A stretch of 16,539 nucleotides of DNA from NCBI GenBank assembly GCA_029935135.1, contig JAOZKX010000005.1, positions 1 through 16,539 on the forward strand. The letters are read 5' to 3'. The notes under the pieces are model-generated. The model was not told the DNA's origin. It searched no databases and saw only the letters and a list, made by a program, of their open reading frames with translations. This stretch comes from Desulfocapsa sp. (GTDB lineage: Bacteria > Desulfobacterota > Desulfobulbia > Desulfobulbales > Desulfocapsaceae). This document shows, one piece after another, positions 1-7,269 of this stretch (position 1 is its first letter; every line of letters begins with the position of its first letter). Made by a program: the position numbers and the translations under genes.

Positions 1-27
1 CGAGAGTTTTCCATAATACATGCTGTA

Positions 28-978
28 TCAGACATTATTGTTTACCATGTGTATCATCTTTTTTTCATGAATATATCGAACAATAAACTGAGGTCTGCCT
101 TTGACCTCTGTTACTATTTTCGATATGTAAATCCCGTTCAATCCCACAAAAAAAAGTATCAATCCCCCTAGAAACCACACAGAAACCAACAAGGCAAAAT
201 GACTGGGTACCTCGGCAACCCTGCGACCCTGTTCAGTTATAAGATACATTACCCCCCAGCCCCCGGACACAAGAGAGATAACAGACCCAACAATAAGAGA
301 TACCCATAAAGGACTACTGGAAAATGAGGTCACAGCTTCACTTAGCAGTTCCAGCCTCTTCCTAAAGCTATATGATGTTTTATTATTGGACTTTTTTTCT
401 ATGGGCACCTGCATCTGTTTAAAACCTATCCAGTTCGCATTACCGGCCAGAAAGACATTCTGTTCTTTCAAAGAGAGCAACCCCTGGACATAATTCCTGC
501 TCAGAAGACGCACAGTACACAAATTCATAGGAATCTTCGTATCTGACAAGAGGTTAAAGATGTGATAAAAAAGATTTCCACTCAAGCGAGCCAACAAGCT
601 CCCCGTTCTTTTCTTTTGCACACCAAAGACAACATCTACATGACAGCTATCCATCTCTTGCCAGAACTGCAACAACAATTCCGGTTGCTCTTCAAGATCC
701 ACATCAAGAAGAAAAACCCGGTCTCCTTTTGCCACACTTAAACCGGCAAGCATCGCTTTATGATGTCCAAAATTCCTTGACAACTCAACGACCTTTACTC
801 TGGAATCCCTTTCAACCAAGGCAAGAGCGTGCTGCAATGAAGCATCGGGAGAACCGTCACTGACAAAGATTATCTCATAATCTGTAGTCAGAACATTAGC
901 AGTATCGACAATACGGCGGTAAAATTCATCGATGTACGCTTCCGAACAATACAGCGTTGTTACAACAGAAAGATTCAT
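28..978 (-). CDS. Family-2 glycosyltransferase with two C-terminal membrane helices (polyprenyl-phosphate sugar transferase type)
   Basis: This 316-residue protein belongs to the GtrB/ArnC/DPM1-like branch of GT-A enzymes. The nucleotide-binding strand is MNLSVVTTLYCSEAYIDEFY, with EIIFVSDGSPD (35-45) and RVKVVELSRNFGHHKAMLAGL (60-80). The metal-binding motif is LDVDLEEQPE (91-100), where relatives usually have DADLQDPPE. MNLCTVRLLSR (151-161) corresponds to the conserved acceptor-side segment. Two hydrophobic helices (about 223-246 and 262-286) anchor it in the inner membrane. Such enzymes usually move a sugar from a nucleotide onto undecaprenyl phosphate for modification of lipid A, O-antigen or glycoproteins. 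Its ATG overlaps the acetyltransferase stop (ATGA). The stop is 27 bases from the window edge, so following genes are unseen. Confidence 0.87.
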   Translation of the reverse strand: MNLSVVTTLYCSEAYIDEFYRRIVDTANVLTTDYEIIFVSDGSPDASLQHALALVERDSRVKVVELSRNFGHHKAMLAGLSVAKGDRVFLLDVDLEEQPELLLQFWQEMDSCHVDVVFGVQKKRTGSLLARLSGNLFYHIFNLLSDTKIPMNLCTVRLLSRNYVQGLLSLKEQNVFLAGNANWIGFKQMQVPIEKKSNNKTSYSFRKRLELLSEAVTSFSSSPLWVSLIVGSVISLVSGGWGVMYLITEQGRRVAEVPSHFALLVSVWFLGGLILFFVGLNGIYISKIVTEVKGRPQFIVRYIHEKKMIHMVNNNV

Positions 979-1556
979 AAAGTGTTCTGGCTGTTTTTAA
1001 GCAAATTATCTGCAAACTTTCTCTGCAAATGCATGGTGGCGCCATTAAATTCAGGCAAGGTCATCCTGTAATGATTGATTGCTTCACATGTGTTGCCAAT
1101 TAGCCGATTTTCACGGGAAAACAACTGAAACCCAAGTCTCTCAATGAATGATATTGATTGTCTGTTTTCCACAAGTGCAGAAGCAGCCACCGAATGAAGA
1201 TGCAAATGATTGAAGGAATAACTTACAAGAAGAAGGGCTGCCTCAACCGCAATAAAAGAATTTCTATCTTCCGGGGCTGTTATAAATATCCCTGTTTCCC
1301 CTTTCCGTGTATCCCAGTCAATATTTTGTAGCTTTGTCACACCATATTGTCTTCTATTTTTTTCAATCATGAAAAAGAAATCTGTGGAAGAACTATCAAT
1401 CTTAGCAAACCACTCTTTTTGCTCTGCTACAGTAATTTCGCCACGATAAATATGGTATTGTTGTAACTCGGAAGAATTTCTCCATTGGCGCAGACGCTCA
1501 ATATCTGCATACCGAATACGCCGAAGACAAACAGTCCTTCCCTGCAAAACAGTCAT
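975..1556 (-). CDS. GNAT-family acetyltransferase (RimJ/RimL- or PseH-like)
   Basis: The 193-residue version starts at an ATG with GAAGGA seven bases upstream, 19 bases after the usher stop. An earlier in-frame ATG (1595) would overlap the usher and lacks a good Shine-Dalgarno. The pattern is of the Acetyltransf_3 group: GRTVCLRRIRYADIERLRQWRN (6-27), YGVTKLQNIDW, GETGIFI (86-92) and EAALLLVSYSFNHLHLHSV (105-123). NRQSISFIERLGF (131-143) is the C-terminal GNAT helix-strand. The usual Gly-rich pyrophosphate loop is degraded to RNSFIA (98-103). Related enzymes acetylate ribosomal proteins or amino groups of nucleotide sugars. The coupled glycosyltransferase makes a sugar substrate more likely. 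The stop overlaps the next start as ATGA. Confidence 0.78.
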   Translation of the reverse strand: MTVLQGRTVCLRRIRYADIERLRQWRNSSELQQYHIYRGEITVAEQKEWFAKIDSSSTDFFFMIEKNRRQYGVTKLQNIDWDTRKGETGIFITAPEDRNSFIAVEAALLLVSYSFNHLHLHSVAASALVENRQSISFIERLGFQLFSRENRLIGNTCEAINHYRMTLPEFNGATMHLQRKFADNLLKNSQNTL

Positions 1557-1575
1557 CTGAAAATCCTTCGCCAAC

Positions 1576-4164
1576 TCACTCTTTCCATTCACCACTGTCT
1601 GCCTTTTTCACACACATCAATTTCCCAAGAGCAGCTATAAATTTTGTTTTATCATATGTAGGAAGCTGAACAGTGCAGCGTTTATCTGACTGTGCAAAAG
1701 TGAGCATTTTTACATTCCCGGCAATATCCGCCTGGAATATACCATATTCATCACTGCCTTCATACAGATCACTCTCTTCAATAGAAGCATTCCGTAACGG
1801 TTCTCCGGAACTATCAACAACCTGACCAAAAACTGTGTGAATTTTAACCACTTGCCAATCAAAACTCTTCGTGTTTCCGGGGTAAACCGTTATCTTTTTC
1901 CGGATAGTTAAATAGTTATAATTTGTTCCAGCCGGGGGATAAATTGCAATATCGTAGTTTTCATATGCCAACAGACTCAACAGTGTTGATTTATTAATAT
2001 ATGCATAGCCCCTCTGCTGATTATTAACAAAAATCTCAAAATATTCATGAGAATCTTCCTCTGATGAGACATTGATAATTGCAGCACTGCGTTCGCGACG
2101 TGCTCCGCCCCACGCCACCCCATCCGTATCGCCGGCAATATGCGAATTAAAATTTAGACTGTAGCGATTAAAGTTATCTCTAGCAGGATCGTCATGTATT
2201 TGATGATCTGCTGAAAAACGAAATCGGCCACCGCGGAAGCCATAGTCAACATGAGCACCCAGCATTGTTGCATTTTCTTCTACACCGTTATCAAGAAAGG
2301 CAGCAACTTCTGTCTGTTCACCTGTTCGCTGACTATCCCTCCATGTAGACCGGATTCGCATTGGCGTCGTAGTCATACGCCCATGATCCCCCATTGCACT
2401 TCTCCGTGCACCATACTCAAAGTCATGTCTCCACTTTGGCAAAACGAAGCTATACTCCAGACCGATAAAGGCATCATCTTCATGAACCTCATAGTGATAC
2501 AAATGAGAGATCAGATTTAAACGATGCTGCCTCATATTAATCAATGGATAATTGATTAGTGCCGACATATCTTCCTCATAACTGCGATACTTTCCTTCCG
2601 AACTTTTGCGAAGGTTATATGAAAGATCCAGGCGTGAATCAAAAAAAGGCAGTGTTAAGCGGAACGAATATTCCTCTCGATCCGTATTTATCAGCCTGTA
2701 CTCGTCGCTCTGAACGGAGTTGTCGGTCAGAGGTGAATGAATATCCACAATGACGGCACTGGCAAAAAGAGAAAATGAATCAAAAAATGTCTGGGCGGAA
2801 AATGACAATCCATAATCACTGGTACTGGTAACAAGAGCAACCGTATTTAATTTACAGATACTTGATAAATAGACAGATCCAAACTCAACAACAGATTGAT
2901 CCTCAGTAACAGCAGTTGTCCCATGCAGTGCAAGATTTCCCCTTAATCGTGTCATATAGCCGCCTTCCAGGAGCCAATGGTCACTGCTATTAGGCAACAT
3001 CCTCTCATCATCCCACAACATATTTCCGCCATCGATAAAATAAAGCGGCTGATCTTCAGGAGGCAATGCCTGAGACTTCGAAAAATAGCGTGTAACTTCA
3101 CGTACCTGACCAGATGAGTCTTCTATTTTAATAACAACATCGTAAGAACCGTCAGGAAGTAAAGATGTGTCAAGTATCTGGTTGCCGGAATCATACATAT
3201 TAGACGATAATACCCGACCATTCTTTACAATTGCCACCCTGCTGCGGGAGTTCAATAGCACAGACAGCATGGAGCCACCGGCAATGGAACGATCGGTTCT
3301 CGTACGTGTAGTGGAGGCATACCGACTACCGGCAATGGAGTGGCCTGTCATAAACCCTGAGCCAAAACCTCTAGTATCAAAAATGCCCAGCTGTGCCTCT
3401 TTACCATTTTTATCCCGTCGTAACGATAAGTCCTGAGCTAGAAAGCCAACATTTTCTGAATAGTTCCAGCGACTCTGAAGGTGTGTATTCCCCTTGGAAA
3501 TCAACGACTCTCCGTTAACACTAAAAATACTATTGTCATTAGAACTATTTGAAACAACGATGGAAAATGGAACGACAAAAGACAAGTCAGCACTGGATGG
3601 CAGTAAATATTTATCTTTTGCCCTTTTTTTACTCAGCAGCTCTTCAGAAACAAATATATCTGCCCGGTGTGTGCCAATCTGGAAAATCACACCTGTCTGG
3701 TCTGCAGGAAGTTCTCCACACTCTTTCTCTCCCCTTTTTCGGCAAATCAAATGGGTATGAGCAGTAAGTTCTCCTGACAAAAGAGTGAGAACCCGTTGAG
3801 GATCAAGTAAATACGGAATTTTATCAAGAAACACTTCCGGCTGCAGAAAAGTAATAGATTCCCCTGTGAACACAGATGGAACAGTGCGGAGAAACTCACC
3901 TCCGTAATACACATCAATAAGTCCTTTCTGAGGTTCCTCAAGATCCTCAAAACCTGGGGGGGCACCCTCTTCAACCACAATAAGAGGCTCAACAACTTTT
4001 AAAGGCGCAATCTCAATTGAAGAACCGGAAACAATAAGGGGAGCAATAGTAATGGCTGAAGAACGCTGCACTACCTCCTGATCGGCAAGGATTGCCGACG
4101 GTACAATCAGAAAGTATACAGCAAGGCAGCAAAGAAAAAACGATGACAACAGTTCCGGCTTCAC
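1576..4164 (-). CDS. Outer-membrane fimbrial usher, TcfC/CooC type
   Basis: This 862-residue usher forms the pore that recruits chaperone-subunit complexes and extrudes the pilus. Translation begins at GTG, six bases after the chaperone stop. A signal peptide (1-27, VPSAILA) is followed by an extra stretch with ITIAPLIV, IEIAPLKV and VEPLIVV. The N-terminal chaperone-binding domain spans about 68-175: APPGFEDL, DVYYGGEFL, LLSGEL, Cys141, Cys149 and GVIFQIG. A TcfC-type E-set-like module spans about 305-362, with VAIVKNGRVL and LDTSLLPDGSYDVVIKIED. The beta barrel follows, about 375-690 with alternating polar and hydrophobic strands. The C-terminal domain begins near 700 and includes VFGQVVDSSGEPL and YGIFQADIAG. 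The first half matches the CS1/CFA class of ushers better than FimD or PapC. Confidence 0.88.
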   Translation of the reverse strand: MKPELLSSFFLCCLAVYFLIVPSAILADQEVVQRSSAITIAPLIVSGSSIEIAPLKVVEPLIVVEEGAPPGFEDLEEPQKGLIDVYYGGEFLRTVPSVFTGESITFLQPEVFLDKIPYLLDPQRVLTLLSGELTAHTHLICRKRGEKECGELPADQTGVIFQIGTHRADIFVSEELLSKKRAKDKYLLPSSADLSFVVPFSIVVSNSSNDNSIFSVNGESLISKGNTHLQSRWNYSENVGFLAQDLSLRRDKNGKEAQLGIFDTRGFGSGFMTGHSIAGSRYASTTRTRTDRSIAGGSMLSVLLNSRSRVAIVKNGRVLSSNMYDSGNQILDTSLLPDGSYDVVIKIEDSSGQVREVTRYFSKSQALPPEDQPLYFIDGGNMLWDDERMLPNSSDHWLLEGGYMTRLRGNLALHGTTAVTEDQSVVEFGSVYLSSICKLNTVALVTSTSDYGLSFSAQTFFDSFSLFASAVIVDIHSPLTDNSVQSDEYRLINTDREEYSFRLTLPFFDSRLDLSYNLRKSSEGKYRSYEEDMSALINYPLINMRQHRLNLISHLYHYEVHEDDAFIGLEYSFVLPKWRHDFEYGARRSAMGDHGRMTTTPMRIRSTWRDSQRTGEQTEVAAFLDNGVEENATMLGAHVDYGFRGGRFRFSADHQIHDDPARDNFNRYSLNFNSHIAGDTDGVAWGGARRERSAAIINVSSEEDSHEYFEIFVNNQQRGYAYINKSTLLSLLAYENYDIAIYPPAGTNYNYLTIRKKITVYPGNTKSFDWQVVKIHTVFGQVVDSSGEPLRNASIEESDLYEGSDEYGIFQADIAGNVKMLTFAQSDKRCTVQLPTYDKTKFIAALGKLMCVKKADSGEWKE

Positions 4165-4170
4165 TGTCCA

Positions 4171-4911
4171 CTATTTTTCAGGAAAACGACGAATTTTACG
4201 ACTGGACTGCGAGCCATCAGTTACTTCAAATTCAACAAAAGACTTTGTATCAGGCAGATCCAGCAACCAGGTATTGCCAGCATACAGACGCGTACTTTCC
4301 TTAACCTCTGTACATTCGTTACTAGGCTGATCTTTACTCTGACAGATTATCATTCTGGTCAGAAGCACATTGGTATTCCCTTTATTCGTTAATAATAATT
4401 GTTTCCCTTGTCGTTCGCAAACAATATTCGCATGTGCATTGTCGGGAGTCACTACCAGCAAAATCTGATAGGCAACCACAAGTTTAACTGCTGTTTCTTT
4501 AGCAACAATTTTTCCTATTACAGGAGTAACATTAATCCGAAACACTCGTTCTGAAGAATGATCGCCCAGATAACTAAAGCGGACTCTTTTGTGATCATTG
4601 GGAGCAATAACCATTTTTTTGGGAGAAACGAGGAGTAACAACTCTTCAAGATTTTCTGCCTTCTGCCGTTTTTCCGCTGCTGTTCCAGGATCAAGAACTT
4701 CAAACACTTCTGTTTCTACATAGGCTTTTTGTGCACCATGATTATAGACGAAAACATCCTGTCGGGGAAGCTGGCCGGCTGTGAGATAAATAATGCTTCG
4801 ATCCACAGCAATAGAGGCAAAAGACGACGAAGTCACGATTAAGAGAAAAAGAACTGAAACAAGACAGAAGAGTAGCAAGCTGCACTGGGGAGGGAGTTGT
4901 TTTATACGCAT
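4171..4911 (-). CDS. Periplasmic fimbrial chaperone (PapD-like)
   Basis: This 246-residue protein has a signal sequence of about 31 residues (KQLPPQC followed by a long hydrophobic core, ending SSSFA). The N-terminal Ig-like domain begins SIAVDRSIIYLTAGQ (33-47), with an Arg at the place of the subunit-anchoring Arg of PapD. LVSPKKMVIAPNDHKRVRFSY (94-114) forms the donor-strand region and ERVFRINVTPV (121-131) is a chaperone signature. The second domain contains LLLTNKGNTNVLLT (172-185) and two Cys (190, 200). The usual basic residue of the F1-G1 region is not obvious; the segment reads VAYQILLVVTP. It sits 17 bases after the two-domain subunit and six before the usher. It should hold subunits in the periplasm and hand them to the usher. 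Confidence 0.86.
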   Translation of the reverse strand: MRIKQLPPQCSLLLFCLVSVLFLLIVTSSSFASIAVDRSIIYLTAGQLPRQDVFVYNHGAQKAYVETEVFEVLDPGTAAEKRQKAENLEELLLLVSPKKMVIAPNDHKRVRFSYLGDHSSERVFRINVTPVIGKIVAKETAVKLVVAYQILLVVTPDNAHANIVCERQGKQLLLTNKGNTNVLLTRMIICQSKDQPSNECTEVKESTRLYAGNTWLLDLPDTKSFVEFEVTDGSQSSRKIRRFPEK

Positions 4912-4928
4912 AATATCATAATATTTTT

Positions 4929-5912
4929 TTATTCTGGGGAAACCAGCATGGTCAATGTCCCACTGTATACAGCAGGTGGAGCGGAGCGTATAATATTTTC
5001 AAGAATTGATACTGCAATAGTTGCATTAGTCCCGCCGCTGCAAATCGTGCTGCTCTGATTATGACCAGTCCGTCCGGTCAGTGCAATCCCGGTGGAGGCA
5101 GAAACTGTCGTTGATCCATCAAAATATGTCACACTGTATGCCAAATCAACACCAACATTTGTCAGCACAAATGCGTTTCCACCGCCGCTACCGGTAAAAG
5201 TAATGGCGTAAGATCCACTGCTGTTACGATAGACACAAATATCTTCACTATTCGACTGATTTCCAATACCATCCCAGGTACCAAGGTTTATATCATTCAA
5301 ACCGCTGACTTGCACCAAATCAGGGATCGTCAGAGCAATATCAACGGTATCACTATATGTTTCACTACCGTTTTCTATCTGCTCAAACAGAATGAACATT
5401 GTTTCACTATAATCACCAGCAGGAACAGCCAGTAAATCAAGTTCAGAAATCAACACAGTAAACTGCGCATTATCTGAGTCACAGGAATCAGAACCATTTT
5501 TCGCGCTAGTTGTCCACATTCCCTCAGTTAAAGTATCAGGACTGCCATTGGCAAGATCTGTGTACACTATACTGATAGGTAAAGAATTCGTCCCATCCAG
5601 GATTCGAAATTGACCAGAGCTACCGGGAGTGCCATTGGTAAGCCGAACACGATAATTATCCGCTTCGGCGCTGCATGAATCACCAGTAAAACTTCCAACA
5701 CAAAACGGGTTACCATCAAAGTCCACATCACCACTCCCAGACCATGTTCCTATGGAAATCGCAACAAGTCCAGGTGGATCTTCCACCCCGATACCATCAG
5801 CATATACATTTTCAGGAAAAACTAAAAGGAAGAAAAAAAAGATCGAAGAAAAAATACAATATTGCAGAGAACAATTTCCACAACGGCCTTGAATGTATCC
5901 AATAAACAGCAT
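4929..5912 (-). CDS. Two-domain secreted fimbrial protein, probable tip adhesin
   Basis: This 327-residue protein has a long signal sequence (about 1-38, ending NVYA) and two pilin-like domains. Domain 1 (about 47-177) starts at once with IGTWSGSGD, has Cys at 71, 80 and 144, and ends in DNAQFTVLIS and YSETMFIL. Domain 2 (about 186-327) repeats the plan with LNDINLGTWDG, Cys226, GSYAITFTGSGGG, Cys291, TNATIAVSIL and YSGTLTMLV. Domain 2 is closely similar to the first subunit of the operon. No spare N-terminal donor-strand segment precedes domain 1. That is how a two-domain adhesin capping a pilus tip is built (compare CsuE or CfaE). The start is translationally coupled by TAATG to the previous gene. 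The adhesin role is inferred from architecture. Confidence 0.68.
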   Translation of the reverse strand: MLFIGYIQGRCGNCSLQYCIFSSIFFFFLLVFPENVYADGIGVEDPPGLVAISIGTWSGSGDVDFDGNPFCVGSFTGDSCSAEADNYRVRLTNGTPGSSGQFRILDGTNSLPISIVYTDLANGSPDTLTEGMWTTSAKNGSDSCDSDNAQFTVLISELDLLAVPAGDYSETMFILFEQIENGSETYSDTVDIALTIPDLVQVSGLNDINLGTWDGIGNQSNSEDICVYRNSSGSYAITFTGSGGGNAFVLTNVGVDLAYSVTYFDGSTTVSASTGIALTGRTGHNQSSTICSGGTNATIAVSILENIIRSAPPAVYSGTLTMLVSPE

Positions 5913-6436
5913 TATTCCGTGGCAACCTGCATAGTCAATATCCCAACATAGGCTCTGGAATTCTCCACATGCCTAATGTCTCCATCCATACTGATAGTTA
6001 GCGTGGCATTACTGCCGCCATTGCATTGGAATCCTTTACTGTCTGATATCGTATAATATTCGGCAGTTCCCGGCCTCACATTTTTGTCCACCTTGCTACC
6101 ATCATCATAAAGAACCTTGTAAGCACGAGTCCTCAGACCGTCACTGGCCACAAACCTATTTCCATCTCCTTCCCCGGTAAAGGTTACTCGATAATCCGAA
6201 TTCCCATTGGTGTAGACACAAATCCCCCGTGAGAGGACTGCGGGATCCTCTTTATCAAAAAACCAGGCATCAGAAGAATTCGCATGTTGGCTCAGATGAA
6301 TGTACTCGGGAATGGTGAGGCTGATGAGAAGGGTTGCTGGTGGATATACTTCAACTGTTTTAGGCACAGAAGCAGCAGCAAAAACAGAAGAACAAGAAAA
6401 AATCAGAGAGAAGAATACAAGAAACGCAGAAATCAT
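5912..6436 (-). CDS. Secreted fimbrial minor-subunit candidate
   Basis: This 174-residue protein has a hydrophobic signal sequence (about 1-20, ending FAAAS). Its n-region unusually contains no Lys or Arg, but an in-frame TGA just upstream leaves no earlier start. The mature part has PATLLISLTIPEYIHL (33-48), GICVYTNGNSDYRVTFTGEG (71-90) and YKVLYDDGS (106-114). FQCNGGSNATLTIS (136-149) and a C-terminal YVGILTMQV follow. This is the same order of motifs as the first subunit and as domain 2 of the next protein. Only two Cys remain in the mature chain (73 and 138), suggesting one disulfide. It lacks the LGTWDG motif and has more charged residues, so it is probably an adaptor, initiator or minor pilin. 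Its stop overlaps the next start as TAATG. Confidence 0.65.
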   Translation of the reverse strand: MISAFLVFFSLIFSCSSVFAAASVPKTVEVYPPATLLISLTIPEYIHLSQHANSSDAWFFDKEDPAVLSRGICVYTNGNSDYRVTFTGEGDGNRFVASDGLRTRAYKVLYDDGSKVDKNVRPGTAEYYTISDSKGFQCNGGSNATLTISMDGDIRHVENSRAYVGILTMQVATE

Positions 6437-6524
6437 TTTATCACTTCATATATTCAGTTAAGAAAAAAAGTCACAAGCAATAGAAAATTTGCTGCCGTTG
6501 AATACTTAAAAAATACCACAAACA

Positions 6525-6548
6525 CCTGCAAGGGCTCTCTCCTGCAGG
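6525..6548 (-). other. Stem-loop between the first and second fimbrial subunit genes
   Basis: On the minus strand CCTGCA and TGCAGG form a 6-bp stem around 12 bases; an alternative fold extends the helix with three more pairs past a bulge. It lies in the 209-base gap after the first subunit gene. TGTTTG and, further on, six T follow. It could cause partial termination or stabilise the upstream message. The rest of the gap (6437-6645) shows nothing else that I can support. Confidence 0.4.
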
Positions 6549-6645
6549 AAATCTGGGTCAACAACTTCCATACTTAATTCGTCAGCAGGAGCAGACTACA
6601 GAACAAACATCAATATAGATGCGTTTATCATATAATCAATTCCCT

Positions 6646-7179
6646 CTATAAAGGTGCTACCAGCATAGTCAATGTTCCACTATATGTATTCGCAGCCATA
6701 AGGGCCATGTTTGTGGCAAGGATAGAGACAGCAATAGTTCCATTATTTGTGCCACCGCAAGTATAACTCGCCTGATTGGCATTTGCACAAGTGAGACCGG
6801 TCCCTGAGGTGATAGGATCAGCACCAGCTCCATCATCATAGGTTACCGCATATAGAATTGTCGCCAACCCATTATTAATGGTAAAGGCTGCTCCGGCACC
6901 GCTTCCGCTAAAAGTTGCAGTATAGTTTCCACCAGTATTTGAATACACACATACTGTATCAGAATCTCCAGCAACACTACTGCCATCCCATGTTCCGAGA
7001 TCCATATCATTTAGATCGCTCACCTGAATTAAATTGGGAATAATCAGAGTGATATCAGTGGTGCCTGTGGAAGTCGAACCCAAAGTACCATCGCCAGCAG
7101 CATAGGCCGACAAATTCATTCCTGTCAGCGCAACCACAGCTAAAACAACCACAATCTTATACGAAAATTTTCCACACAT
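6646..7179 (-). CDS. Secreted fimbrial subunit, candidate major pilin (chaperone-usher type)
   Basis: The chosen start gives 177 residues. The open frame extends 16 codons further, but this inner ATG has GGAAGG six bases upstream and yields a proper signal peptide (Lys4, Lys8, hydrophobic core, cleavage after SAYAA, about residue 28). The mature chain begins with a Gly/Thr/Ser-rich segment that could act as donor strand. TDITLIIPNLIQV and LNDMDLGTWDG (56-66) follow, with Cys at 77, 131 and 141. The end YSGTLTMLV (167-175) resembles the closing strand of chaperone-usher subunits. Small, Gly/Thr/Ser-rich and first in the operon, it is the best candidate for the main shaft protein. It is SCPU-like in outline, but family membership is uncertain. 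It is closely related to domain 2 of the two-domain protein downstream. Confidence 0.72.
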   Translation of the reverse strand: MCGKFSYKIVVVLAVVALTGMNLSAYAAGDGTLGSTSTGTTDITLIIPNLIQVSDLNDMDLGTWDGSSVAGDSDTVCVYSNTGGNYTATFSGSGAGAAFTINNGLATILYAVTYDDGAGADPITSGTGLTCANANQASYTCGGTNNGTIAVSILATNMALMAANTYSGTLTMLVAPL

Positions 7180-7211
7180 AGCTAACCTTCCCGACCTTAT
7201 GTTAAATTTAC

Positions 7212-7230
7212 ATACAATAAAATACAATAA
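7212..7230. repeat. Tandem 9-bp repeat at the fimbrial transcription start
   Basis: The plus strand reads ATACAATAA twice (7212-7220 and 7222-7230), centre to centre 10 bp, one helical turn. The pair sits at or just after the predicted start of transcription and before the pilin ribosome binding site. It could be an operator read from one face of the helix. A chance A+T-rich repeat is also possible. Confidence 0.4.
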
Positions 7231-7235
7231 TGTAC

Positions 7236-7264
7236 TACATACCCCTTTTCACTCAACCTGTCAA
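7236..7264 (-). promoter_or_regulatory. Sigma70-like promoter of the fimbrial operon
   Basis: On the minus strand a perfect TTGACA (7264-7259) is followed by exactly 17 bases and then TATGTA (7241-7236). The -10 matches the consensus only in its first three bases. The start of transcription would be near 7229, leaving a leader of about 50 bases to the pilin ATG. The spacing and the location directly before the first fimbrial gene support it. Confidence 0.5.
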
Positions 7265-7269
7265 TAATA

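Noticed and set aside
1..21. Possible next gene start (ATG at 21-19) after the glycosyltransferase
   Set aside because: Only seven codons are visible and there is no ribosome binding site.
1557..1595. 13-codon extension of the acetyltransferase overlapping the usher end
   Set aside because: It has a poor ribosome site, and the family N-terminus fits the inner ATG with GAAGGA. It cannot be fully excluded.
6284..6577. 97-codon plus-strand open frame spanning part of the subunit gene and the gap
   Set aside because: It has no domain or credible start signal, and half of it is antisense to a gene with a clear signal peptide.
7180..7227. 16-codon N-terminal extension of the first fimbrial subunit
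   Set aside because: It would spoil the signal peptide; the inner ATG has GGAAGG six bases upstream.
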